Origin: RGIG3528 sp045616485
GTDB lineage: Bacteria; Bacillota; Clostridia; Lachnospirales; Lachnospiraceae
Direction of reading: 5' to 3'
DNA length: 64,000 bases
NCBI GenBank assembly: GCA_045616485.1
Contig: JAZLGU010000055.1
Span: forward strand, 1-64,000
The notes below the pieces were generated by a model that saw only the letters and a list, made by a program, of their open reading frames with translations, had not been told where the DNA came from and did not search any database. Both the position numbers and the translations under genes were made by a program. Shown here in pieces: positions 7,433-15,443 of this stretch (within the stretch, counting starts at the first letter, position 1; each line of letters opens with the position of its first letter).

Positions 7433-8296
7433 ATGGAATTACGTACAGCTGCATCACCTAGAGACGTGAAGCATTATGACACAGACAGACTTCGCGAGGA
7501 GTTTTTAATTGATGATCTTTTTGGAGAGAATGAGATTAAGCTGGTTTACAGCCACATTGACAGAATTATTACAGGTTCTGCTGTCCCTGTAGGTAAGACT
7601 TTGGTTCTTACAGCAGGCGATGAGCTTAGAGCAGAGTACTTCCTTGAGAGACGTGAGATGGGCGTTATCAATATCGGCGGTACAGGCGTCATCAATATTG
7701 ATGGTAAGGCATATACTCTCAATTATAAAGAGGGCATGTATATTGGTATGGGTGCAAAGGATATTTCCTTTGGGTCCAAGGATGCTGCACATCCTGCCAA
7801 ATTCTATCTGAATTCAGCACCTGCACACAAGTCTTATCCTACAGTACTTATCAAGCCTGAAGGTACTGCAGAGGAGGGCGTTGTTATTGTTAAGGATTGC
7901 AATAAGGTTGAGCTTGGTTCTCTTCAGGATGCCAACCACAGAACTATCTGCAAGTATATTCTTCCGGGTCAGGTAGAGTCCTGTCAGTTGGTTATGGGTA
8001 TGACACATCTGGAAGAGGGCTCCGTATGGAACACCATGCCTTGCCATACACATGACAGAAGAATGGAAGTTTATCTCTACTTTGAGATGGGTGAAAATGA
8101 CTGCGTATTCCACTACATGGGCGAGCCTACAGAGACACGTCACATTGTTATGAGAAATGAGCAGGCTGTTATTTCTCCATCATGGTCTATCCACTCAGGA
8201 TGCGGCACCAGAAATTATACCTTTATCTGGGGTATGGTAGGTGAGAATCAGGCATTCGATGATATGGATGGCGTTGCCATGACAGATATCAGATAG
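7433..8296 (+). CDS. kduI: 5-keto-4-deoxyuronate isomerase
   Basis: Isomerises 5-keto-4-deoxyuronate, the monomer released from unsaturated pectin oligomers, to 3-deoxy-D-glycero-2,5-hexodiulosonate in the cytosol. The 287-residue length matches the cupin-fold KduI family (about 276-280) with a slight extension. Zinc ligands are visible: H205 and H207 in CHTHDRRMEVY, E212 in the same segment, and H254 in SIHSGCG. The start follows AGGATAAAA downstream of the operator at 7392-7405. The gene is followed 15 bases later by the esterase-like gene, so both probably form a two-gene unit. The next enzyme, KduD, is not in this window. Identity is firm; inducible control is inferred. Confidence 0.94.
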   Translation: MELRTAASPRDVKHYDTDRLREEFLIDDLFGENEIKLVYSHIDRIITGSAVPVGKTLVLTAGDELRAEYFLERREMGVINIGGTGVINIDGKAYTLNYKEGMYIGMGAKDISFGSKDAAHPAKFYLNSAPAHKSYPTVLIKPEGTAEEGVVIVKDCNKVELGSLQDANHRTICKYILPGQVESCQLVMGMTHLEEGSVWNTMPCHTHDRRMEVYLYFEMGENDCVFHYMGEPTETRHIVMRNEQAVISPSWSIHSGCGTRNYTFIWGMVGENQAFDDMDGVAMTDIR

Positions 8297-8311
8297 TTTT
8301 CGGAGAGAGTT

Positions 8312-9019
8312 ATGGAAAAGCAACCAAAGATTAAATATATCTTTTACGCATCGGACTCTACTGTGGCCCAGAAGACACATCTGGTATATCCGGAGACAGG
8401 TATCGGACAGATGCTGCCTCTGTACTTAAGCCCGGATGTTAAGCTTGTTAATCACGCCATTAACGGCAGAAGTACCAAAAGCTTTATGGATCAGGGGAGA
8501 CTTAAGCGTATTGATTTAGAGATAGGCAAAGGCGATTTTCTCTTTATTCAGTTTGGACACAATGATGAAAAAAGCCAGGATCCTTTGCGCTATACAGATC
8601 CGTTTACCAGCTTTAAAGACAATCTCAAGACCTTTATTAATGTGGCCAGAAAGCACAAAGCTATTCCTGTTTTGATTTCCCCCATTGAAAGAAGAGGTTT
8701 TGATGAAAATGGTATTCTGATATATTCTCATGGCAATTATGTAAGAGCCATGAAGGATGTAGCAGAAGAGGAAGATGTAGCATTTATTGACATGACTTAC
8801 AAGACCGGCATGGCTATAGAAGCAGCAGGTCAGGAAATAAGCAGACAGTGGTACATGAATTTTGATGCCGGTGTTTGGGACAATTTCCCGGAAGGCAAGG
8901 CAGATAATACCCATCTTACCTTTACCGGAGCCAGATTATATGCAAAAATGCTGGCTGAAGAGCTAGAAAAGCTGGGAGGAGAGTATGCAGATATTCTGTT
9001 AAAAGAAGAGACAAAATAA
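8312..9019 (+). CDS. SGNH-type esterase, rhamnogalacturonan acetylesterase-like
   Basis: Predicted to remove acetyl groups from pectin-derived (rhamnogalacturonan) fragments. The 235-residue protein carries the SGNH/GDSL blocks: SDSTVAQ (catalytic Ser probably S16), NHAINGRSTKSF, QFGHNDE (H83, N84) and a C-terminal DNTHLT (D198, H201). The first block reads SDS rather than the usual GDS. There is no signal peptide, so the enzyme should act inside the cell on imported oligosaccharides. It follows kduI by 15 bases with GGAGAG before the ATG and ends at a strong terminator. Family CE12 fits best; the exact substrate is not proven. Confidence 0.85.
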   Translation: MEKQPKIKYIFYASDSTVAQKTHLVYPETGIGQMLPLYLSPDVKLVNHAINGRSTKSFMDQGRLKRIDLEIGKGDFLFIQFGHNDEKSQDPLRYTDPFTSFKDNLKTFINVARKHKAIPVLISPIERRGFDENGILIYSHGNYVRAMKDVAEEEDVAFIDMTYKTGMAIEAAGQEISRQWYMNFDAGVWDNFPEGKADNTHLTFTGARLYAKMLAEELEKLGGEYADILLKEETK

Positions 9020-9025
9020 AAACGG

Positions 9026-9066
9026 AGCTGAAAAGCAGAGCTATGCTTTTCAGCTTCTTTTTTCTT
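9026..9066 (+). terminator. intrinsic terminator of kduI-esterase operon
   Basis: AGCTGAAAAGCA (9026-9037) and TGCTTTTCAGCT (9044-9055) form a 12-base-pair stem with a six-base loop, followed by TCTTTTTTCTTT. This is a classical rho-independent terminator closing the pectin-sugar module. Confidence 0.92.
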
Positions 9067-9114
9067 TACAAAGTTTTATAAGTAATACATAAGTTATTCA
9101 TCGGTATTTATTCG

Positions 9115-9143
9115 TTGCAATAATTAGTATAATCGGCTACAAT
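9115..9143 (+). promoter_or_regulatory. promoter upstream of yesL-like gene
   Basis: TTGCAA (9115-9120), a 17-base spacer and TACAAT (9138-9143). A second -10-like TATAAT at 9128-9133 has a poorer -35 partner. It should drive the yesL-like/glgB/mscS/glnN run of genes. Confidence 0.55.
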
Positions 9144-9179
9144 AGTAATTTAGATAAGTATGTAATTCGGAGGCGGGAC

Positions 9180-10079
9180 TTGAGTAATTATTTAAATCCG
9201 GAGAATGGCTTTTTCTCTATGTTATCAAAGGTATTTGACCTTATTGTATTGAATCTTATTTACGCTCTTATGAATGCTCCTTTTGCACTGACAGCATACA
9301 TAAATATAGCCATGCTGTTTAACGAAAAATCCAGCTGGCATCCATTATATGTACTGGTGGCTTTGGTAGCAGGCATATTGCTGGTACCTACAACTACAGC
9401 CTTGTATTATTCAGTGGTAAAGGCAGTAAGACGACACAGAGGCTACCCGGTAAAAGAGTTTTTCAGAAGCTTTAAGCAGAATTTCAAGCAGGGGGTTGTG
9501 GCTTCCCTGATATTTACGGCTTTATCAGCGCTTTTATTATTTGACTTCTGGTACGCTGTTGGTGTTTATCATGAAAGCAACAATGCAACTTTCATTTTTC
9601 TATTTATAGTTATCTCATTTTTCCTGGTATCTACCTTCATTTATTACTGTCCGGTTTTATCCAGATTCCAGATGAAGCAGTGGAATGCCATAAAGTTTTC
9701 ATTAGGACTTTCAGCTAGGCATATGGGCTATACTGTGGTTTTTGTATTAATGTGGTTTGCCTTTGGAGTACTGGGATATTTTACCAATGGACTGACCCTC
9801 TTTATTCTTCTTGCTGCAGGAGTGCTGCTTGAAAGTCTTATGATGGAAAAAATACTGAAAAAGTATGTGCTTAAGACTCTTTCCCAGCAGGCAGAAAAAG
9901 AGCAGGCGGAAAAAGAAGCAGAAGGTACAGAAGCTACAGAAGCTACAGAAGCTACAGAAGAAAGTGAAGAAGTATCCTTTAACTTTAAGCGTCTTGATGC
10001 AGAAGAGGCTAAAAGCGCAGGGATGGATGGGAAAAAGAAGAAGTCTATGGCGTCAGATGACGAATGGTATCTAGAATAA
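9180..10079 (+). CDS. DUF624/YesL-family membrane protein with charged C-terminal tail
   Basis: Integral membrane protein of unknown function; family members often sit near carbohydrate transport genes. The 299-residue product starts at TTG with GGAGGCGGGAC directly upstream. About residues 1-222 contain five or six hydrophobic segments (roughly 18-45, 57-80, 107-127, 138-158, 180-200, 203-222), typical of the family, which is usually near 210 residues. The extra 75-residue tail is hydrophilic, rich in Glu and Lys, and includes a TEATEATEATEE run encoded by a 9-base tandem repeat. It is followed 16 bases later by glgB. The role of the tail is unknown. Confidence 0.75.
   Translation: MSNYLNPENGFFSMLSKVFDLIVLNLIYALMNAPFALTAYINIAMLFNEKSSWHPLYVLVALVAGILLVPTTTALYYSVVKAVRRHRGYPVKEFFRSFKQNFKQGVVASLIFTALSALLLFDFWYAVGVYHESNNATFIFLFIVISFFLVSTFIYYCPVLSRFQMKQWNAIKFSLGLSARHMGYTVVFVLMWFAFGVLGYFTNGLTLFILLAAGVLLESLMMEKILKKYVLKTLSQQAEKEQAEKEAEGTEATEATEATEESEEVSFNFKRLDAEEAKSAGMDGKKKKSMASDDEWYLE
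9927..9962 (+). repeat. 9-base tandem repeat coding TEA units
   Basis: Three exact copies of ACAGAAGCT (9927-9953) and a partial fourth, ACAGAAGAA (9954-9962), encode TEATEATEATEE in the YesL-like protein tail. In-frame copy-number change by slippage would lengthen or shorten the tail without a frameshift. Confidence 0.9.
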
Positions 10080-10095
10080 AAACGGGGAGAAGCAA

Positions 10096-12336
10096 ATGGA
10101 TCAGAGAATTTATTCTTACATTACAAAAGATGAGACTAATCCGATCTGCTATGGTGAAACAAGACATCCTTTCTGGGAGCTGGGCTCTCGGGAAACAAAA
10201 GATGGAAAGAGGCGGGTGTGCGGCTTTTTTCCGGGGGCTTGCGGTCTGGTACTGAATCGTACCGACACAAATGAAAAAATAGAAATGGCACATGTAGACG
10301 AAAGCGGTTTTTTCGGCACGATTGTTGATGAAAAAGACTGGTTCGACTATACATTTACGGCTTATTATCCTGATGGCAATACTTATACCTGTCAGGACAC
10401 TTACAATTTTGATTCTACTTTACCTAAAGAAGAGCTGGAGCTTTTTAAAAAGGGTATAAACTATCATATCTATAACACACTTGGAGCTCACAGGTCTGTA
10501 CAGCGTGGAGTAGAGGGAGTTATGTTTGCCGTATGGGCTCCCAATGCGCTTATGGTGAGCGTTGCCGGCAACTTCAATCTCTGGAATCAGCGTAGTCACA
10601 TCATGGAAGCAAATGATGAGTATGGCGTTTTTTCACTTTTTGTCCCGGGGGCAAAGGTGGGAGATATTTATAAGTATGCAGTCACTATTCCGGGAGGAGC
10701 AGTGGTGCTTAAGTCCGATCCATACGGATTTTCCCATGAAAAGCGTCCTGACAATGCTTCTATCGTGGCAGAGATTAATTATTTTAAATGGTCCGATAAA
10801 AAATACATGGACCAGAGAAGCCAAAAGGACATATATAAGAGCCCTATGAATATCTACGAGGTGCATCTGGGGTCCTGGAAAAAGCCGACAGAAGAAGATG
10901 GCAGCTTCTACAATTACAGGGAGCTGGCAGATCAGCTGTCTGAGTATATGAAGGATATGAATTATACTCATATAGAGCTGCTGCCTGTTATGGAGCATCC
11001 TTTCGATGGCTCCTGGGGATATCAGGTAACAGGCTACTACGCACCTTCATCCAGATATGGCACTCCTGGAGATTTCAGATATTTCGTGGAGACTATGCAT
11101 AAAAACGGCATTGGCGTTATTTTGGACTGGGTACCTGCCCATTTCCCGAAGGATGCCTTTGGACTGGCCAAATTTGACGGTAGCTGTCTCTATGAGCATC
11201 AGGACAAGAGAAAGGGAGAGCATCCTGACTGGGGTACACTTATCTTCAATACCGAGAGACCTGAAGTGTCCAATTTCCTTATATCCAATGCTTTTTACTG
11301 GGTAGAGCAGTATCATATAGACGGCATCAGAATGGATGCAGTTGCGTCCATGCTTTATCTGAACTACGGCCGCAAGGATGGGGAATGGATCCCTAATAAA
11401 TTTGGTGGCAGAGAAAATCTGGATACTGTGGAATTCCTTAAGCATCTGAATTCCATGATGGCCAAGACTCATCCGGATGTTATGATGATAGCAGAAGAGT
11501 CTACCGCCTGGCCCAATGTCACAGGTGATGTGACCGATGGCAAGTCTTTAGGCTTTAATATGAAGTGGAATATGGGCTGGATGAATGACTTCCTTAAGTA
11601 CATGTCCCAAGACCCTCTTTTCAAAAAGGGTGTTCACGGCTGCCTTACTTTCTCCATGATGTATGCATATTCCGAGAGATTTGTACTGGTGCTTTCTCAT
11701 GATGAGGTAGTACACGGTAAATATTCCCTTATAAATAAAATGCCAGGCAATTACGAGGAAAAATTTGCAAATCTTCGTCTTGCCTATGGCTTCATGACAG
11801 GACATCCCGGCAAAAAGCTTTTATTTATGGGCCAGGACTTTGGTCAGTTTGCTGAGTGGAATGAAGGCAAGAGCCTGGACTGGCAGCTGGTGACTGACTA
11901 TGAAATGCATAGAAAAATGCAGGATTACTGCAGAGATTTAAATGCGCTTTACAAAAAGCAGCCGGCATTTTTCGAGGATGATTTTGATCCGTATGGATTT
12001 GAATGGATGAGCTGTATGGATGCAGATCACAGTATCGTATCATTTATAAGAAGAGCCAGATCTACAGGCAAAGCTTATCTTTGTGTATGCAACTTCACAC
12101 CTATCGTATACAGTGACTTCCGCCAGGCAGTGCCTGTTGCCGGATCCTATAAAGAGGTACTGAACTCTGATCAGATTAAGTATGGCGGTTATGGCTATGT
12201 GAATCCGAGAGCAATAAAGTCTGAGGCTGTACCCCATGATGGAAAGGACAATTCCATTATGATGACCTTGCCACCGCTTGGCATTGTAATTTTTGAATTT
12301 AGTTTTCAGGATAAGACTCAGAAAGAAGATAAATAA
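10096..12336 (+). CDS. glgB: 1,4-alpha-glucan (glycogen) branching enzyme
   Basis: Creates alpha-1,6 branches in glycogen. The 746-residue enzyme has an extra N-terminal beta-sandwich domain (about residues 1-115), a CBM48 module (about 120-230), a GH13 catalytic barrel and a C-terminal beta domain. Catalytic residues are in place: nucleophile D414 in GIRMDAVASM, acid/base E467 in IAEESTAWP and D536 in LSHDEVVHGK. The long N-terminal form resembles the enterobacterial type. GGGGAG precedes the ATG. It is 16 bases after the yesL-like gene and 12 bases before mscS. A GlgX-like gene lies 4.8 kb downstream and glgA 36 kb downstream, so glycogen genes are scattered over the window rather than clustered. 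Confidence 0.96.
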   Translation: MDQRIYSYITKDETNPICYGETRHPFWELGSRETKDGKRRVCGFFPGACGLVLNRTDTNEKIEMAHVDESGFFGTIVDEKDWFDYTFTAYYPDGNTYTCQDTYNFDSTLPKEELELFKKGINYHIYNTLGAHRSVQRGVEGVMFAVWAPNALMVSVAGNFNLWNQRSHIMEANDEYGVFSLFVPGAKVGDIYKYAVTIPGGAVVLKSDPYGFSHEKRPDNASIVAEINYFKWSDKKYMDQRSQKDIYKSPMNIYEVHLGSWKKPTEEDGSFYNYRELADQLSEYMKDMNYTHIELLPVMEHPFDGSWGYQVTGYYAPSSRYGTPGDFRYFVETMHKNGIGVILDWVPAHFPKDAFGLAKFDGSCLYEHQDKRKGEHPDWGTLIFNTERPEVSNFLISNAFYWVEQYHIDGIRMDAVASMLYLNYGRKDGEWIPNKFGGRENLDTVEFLKHLNSMMAKTHPDVMMIAEESTAWPNVTGDVTDGKSLGFNMKWNMGWMNDFLKYMSQDPLFKKGVHGCLTFSMMYAYSERFVLVLSHDEVVHGKYSLINKMPGNYEEKFANLRLAYGFMTGHPGKKLLFMGQDFGQFAEWNEGKSLDWQLVTDYEMHRKMQDYCRDLNALYKKQPAFFEDDFDPYGFEWMSCMDADHSIVSFIRRARSTGKAYLCVCNFTPIVYSDFRQAVPVAGSYKEVLNSDQIKYGGYGYVNPRAIKSEAVPHDGKDNSIMMTLPPLGIVIFEFSFQDKTQKEDK

Positions 12337-12348
12337 AAGGAGATTTAG

Positions 12349-13245
12349 ATGTTTTCTTCATTTTTTACTGCAGAGCTGGCAAGCGATATTGCAGACACTC
12401 TCACCCCTACCCCTGCAGCTGCTGACGCAGCCGGATTTTGGGATAATGTACTTACTTTTTTGCAAAAGCAGGTACTGCCCTTTGGTATCAGAATTGTAGT
12501 CGTTCTTCTGATTACCATAATTGGATCAAAGATTATTAAAAAGCTGGTGCCGACCATCAATAAGGGCATGCACAAGACTAAAATGGACAAGTCGGTTATA
12601 GCTTTCCTTTGCTCCCTTATTAAGCTGGGCTTTTACCTATTGATTATTCTGGTAGATGTTACGATTCTTGGAGTAGGTTCAGCATCTGTTATAGCGCTCT
12701 TAGGATCCCTGGGTCTTACTGTTGGTCTTTCTTTGCAGGGATCATTAAGTAATTTCGCAGGTGGTGTACTGATACTTATTCTTCGTCCTTTTAACGTAGG
12801 CGATTATATTATATCAAATGGTACAGAGGGCACGGTTACAGCCATAGATATTTTCTATACCAAGCTGCGCACACCGGATTTTAAGGATATAGTAGTACCA
12901 AATGGTGCTCTTTCCAATTCGGTTATTACCAATGTATCCCGTGAGAAAAAAAGACGTCTGGATATACCTGCCAGTGCGTCTTACTCAGCCGACATTGATC
13001 ATGTAAAGCGCGTCCTTATGGGACTTGTGGAAAACAATGAGCTGGTGCTTCAGGATGAGGCAATGGACGTATTTATCAGCCAGTATGGAGCTTCTTCCGT
13101 AGACTATAATCTTCGTTTCTGGGTAAAGGCTGAGGACTACTGGGCTGCCAAATTTGCAGTTACCGAAGCTATTAAGAAGACCTTTGATGCTGAAGGCATA
13201 GAGATTCCATTTACCCAGATGGATGTTACCATAAAGCAGAATTAA
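12349..13245 (+). CDS. small-conductance mechanosensitive channel, MscS family
   Basis: Inner-membrane channel that opens under membrane tension to release solutes in hypo-osmotic shock. The 298-residue protein has a short N-terminal region, three hydrophobic segments (about residues 42-62, 86-110, 115-140) and the glycine/alanine-rich pore helix ending in NFAGGVLILILRPFNVGD, followed by the MscS beta domain (VTAIDIFYTKLRTPD, VPNGALSNSVITN) and a C-terminal cage domain. The length matches E. coli MscS (286). AAAGGAG precedes the ATG. It lies 12 bases after glgB and 26 before glnN, suggesting one transcript, although the three functions are not obviously linked. Confidence 0.93.
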   Translation: MFSSFFTAELASDIADTLTPTPAAADAAGFWDNVLTFLQKQVLPFGIRIVVVLLITIIGSKIIKKLVPTINKGMHKTKMDKSVIAFLCSLIKLGFYLLIILVDVTILGVGSASVIALLGSLGLTVGLSLQGSLSNFAGGVLILILRPFNVGDYIISNGTEGTVTAIDIFYTKLRTPDFKDIVVPNGALSNSVITNVSREKKRRLDIPASASYSADIDHVKRVLMGLVENNELVLQDEAMDVFISQYGASSVDYNLRFWVKAEDYWAAKFAVTEAIKKTFDAEGIEIPFTQMDVTIKQN

Positions 13246-13271
13246 TATACATAAAGAAAGAGGACATAAAT

Positions 13272-15386
13272 ATGTCAGAATCCATCCAGGATATTTTCGG
13301 TATTGACGTTTTTAACGAGACAGTAATGAAGGAAGTGCTTCCGGAGACTGTATTCAACTCACTTAAAAAGACTATGGAGACCCAGGCCGAGCTGGATCCT
13401 GCTATTGCAGATGTAGTAGCAGAGGCTATGAAAAAATGGGCTATAAGTAAGGGAGCTACCCATTATACCCACTGGTTCCATCCTATGACAGGTATCACTG
13501 CTGAAAAGCACGATTCCTTTATTGCCCCTGCAGCAGGTGGTAAAGTTATAATGGAATTTTCCGGTAAGGAGCTTATCAAGGGAGAGAGTGATGCGTCTTC
13601 CTTCCCTTCAGGAGGCCTTCGTGCCACTTTTGAAGCCAGAGGATATACAGCATGGGACTGCACCAGCCCGGCGTTTGTAAAAGAGGATGCCGCAGGCGTT
13701 ACCCTTTGCATACCGACTGCTTTCTGCTCCTATACAGGAGAAGCCCTGGATAAAAAGACTCCATTACTTCGTTCTATGGATGCCCTGTCTTCCCAGGCCA
13801 CCAGAATCCTGCATCTTTTTGGCAAAACAAATGTAGAGAATGTTTCCTGTTCTGTTGGACCTGAACAGGAGTACTTCCTTGTGGATCATAAAAAGTATAT
13901 GCAGAGAGAGGACCTGATTTTGACAGGTCGTACCCTCTTTGGTGCTCCTGCTCCCAAAGGCCAGGAAATGGATGATCACTACTATGGCACTATCAAAGAG
14001 CGTATCGCAGCCTTCATGAAGGAGCTGAATACTGAGCTTTGGAAGCTGGGAGTACTGGCGAAGACTCAGCATAACGAAGTAGCTCCTGCTCAGCATGAGC
14101 TGGCACCGATTTTTACTACTGCCAATATTGCAGTTGACCATAATCAGATTGTTATGGATGTTATGAAGAAAGTGGCAAAGCGTCACGGCATGGAATGCCT
14201 TCTTCACGAGAAGCCTTTTGCAGGAGTAAATGGCTCAGGTAAGCACGACAACTGGTCCATGGTATCTTCTGAGGGAGAGAATCTCTTAAAGCCGGGATCT
14301 GAGCCCAATAAGAATATTCAGTTCTTACTGTTTTTATCAGCAGTTATTGCTGCTGTTGACAAGCATGCCATGATGCTACGCTGCTCAGCTTCCACACCGG
14401 GTAATGACTTGCGACTGGGTGGCAACGAAGCACCGCCTACCATTATCTCCATTTTCCTGGGAGAGCAGCTGGATGATATTGTTCGCCAGATTATTGAGAC
14501 AGGAGAGGCTAAGACCTGTAAGAAAAAAGCGGTAATGAATATGGGGGCTCATTCTCTGCCTGCACTTAATAAGGACGTTACCGACAGAAATCGTACCTCA
14601 CCTTTTGCTTTTACAGGTAATAAATTTGAATTCCGTACAGTCAGCAGCCAGCAGTCCATCGCAGGCCCCAATACCGTACTGAATACTATTGTGGCAGAAG
14701 AGCTTATGCTTGCGGCTGACAGGCTGGAAAAGGCAGATAAAAAGAACTTTGAAAAAGAGGCCCTTAAGTATATAAGAGAGCTGCTCACCAGTCACCAGCG
14801 CGTTATTTTTAACGGTGATGGCTATTCCAAGGAATGGAATGCAGAGGCTAAAAAACGAGGCCTTCCTTCTGCCAAGTCTATGGTATATGCTAATGCAGCA
14901 TACACATATCCTGAGACAGTCGATGTATTTGGCAGACACAAGGTACTTAGCTATGTTGAGCTGGCATCCAGAGAGGAAATCAATTACGAGATCTACTCAA
15001 AGACCATTAATATTGAGGCTCGTACCATGACTGAAATGGCATCAAGACTTTATATCCCTTCAGTTATCAGATATTCAAAGCGTCTGGCAGAGACTATCAA
15101 TGAGATAAATAAAACTGGACTGGGACTTTCTGTTAAGGTTCAGGCCAAGCTGCTTACAGAGATTATAGATCTTATTGAAAAGGCTGAAGAGGCCAAGGAA
15201 GCTCTGACTGTAGAGATTGAAAAAGCTGCTAAGGTAAAAGATCAGAAAAAGAAGGCAATATACTATTTCGAGCATGTTGTTCCTGCCATGAATACCTTAA
15301 GAGCTACAGTAGATGCTCTTGAAGTCAGAGTAGATAAGAGATTCTGGCCGGTACCTACTTACGAAGATTTAATGTTTGAAGTATAA
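13272..15386 (+). CDS. glnN: glutamine synthetase type III
   Basis: Makes glutamine from glutamate, ammonia and ATP. The 704-residue length identifies the large GSIII class found in Bacteroidetes, cyanobacteria and rumen/gut Firmicutes, rather than the roughly 450-residue GSI. Visible family blocks include GVTLCIPTAFCSYTGEALDKK (part), VGPEQEYFLVD, NEVAPAQHELAPIF, LLHEKPFAGVNGSGKHDNWS (part) and GNKFEFRTVSS, which carry metal, glutamate and nucleotide contacts. The ATG follows AGAGGAC. It is 26 bases after mscS. A 10-base-pair inverted repeat spans its stop codon. Nitrogen regulation is likely, but no specific site was recognised upstream. Confidence 0.95.
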   Translation: MSESIQDIFGIDVFNETVMKEVLPETVFNSLKKTMETQAELDPAIADVVAEAMKKWAISKGATHYTHWFHPMTGITAEKHDSFIAPAAGGKVIMEFSGKELIKGESDASSFPSGGLRATFEARGYTAWDCTSPAFVKEDAAGVTLCIPTAFCSYTGEALDKKTPLLRSMDALSSQATRILHLFGKTNVENVSCSVGPEQEYFLVDHKKYMQREDLILTGRTLFGAPAPKGQEMDDHYYGTIKERIAAFMKELNTELWKLGVLAKTQHNEVAPAQHELAPIFTTANIAVDHNQIVMDVMKKVAKRHGMECLLHEKPFAGVNGSGKHDNWSMVSSEGENLLKPGSEPNKNIQFLLFLSAVIAAVDKHAMMLRCSASTPGNDLRLGGNEAPPTIISIFLGEQLDDIVRQIIETGEAKTCKKKAVMNMGAHSLPALNKDVTDRNRTSPFAFTGNKFEFRTVSSQQSIAGPNTVLNTIVAEELMLAADRLEKADKKNFEKEALKYIRELLTSHQRVIFNGDGYSKEWNAEAKKRGLPSAKSMVYANAAYTYPETVDVFGRHKVLSYVELASREEINYEIYSKTINIEARTMTEMASRLYIPSVIRYSKRLAETINEINKTGLGLSVKVQAKLLTEIIDLIEKAEEAKEALTVEIEKAAKVKDQKKKAIYYFEHVVPAMNTLRATVDALEVRVDKRFWPVPTYEDLMFEV

Positions 15387-15399
15387 AGAATACTTCAAA
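15375..15399 (+). other. hairpin spanning glnN stop codon
   Basis: TTTGAAGTAT (15375-15384) and ATACTTCAAA (15390-15399) form a perfect 10-base-pair stem with a five-base loop that includes part of the TAA stop codon. No T-run follows, so it is more likely an mRNA-stabilising or processing hairpin than a terminator. Confidence 0.5.
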
Positions 15400-15443
15400 G
15401 ACATAAGTATCATATATTAAAGAGTTAGAAAGGTTTTTTACAA

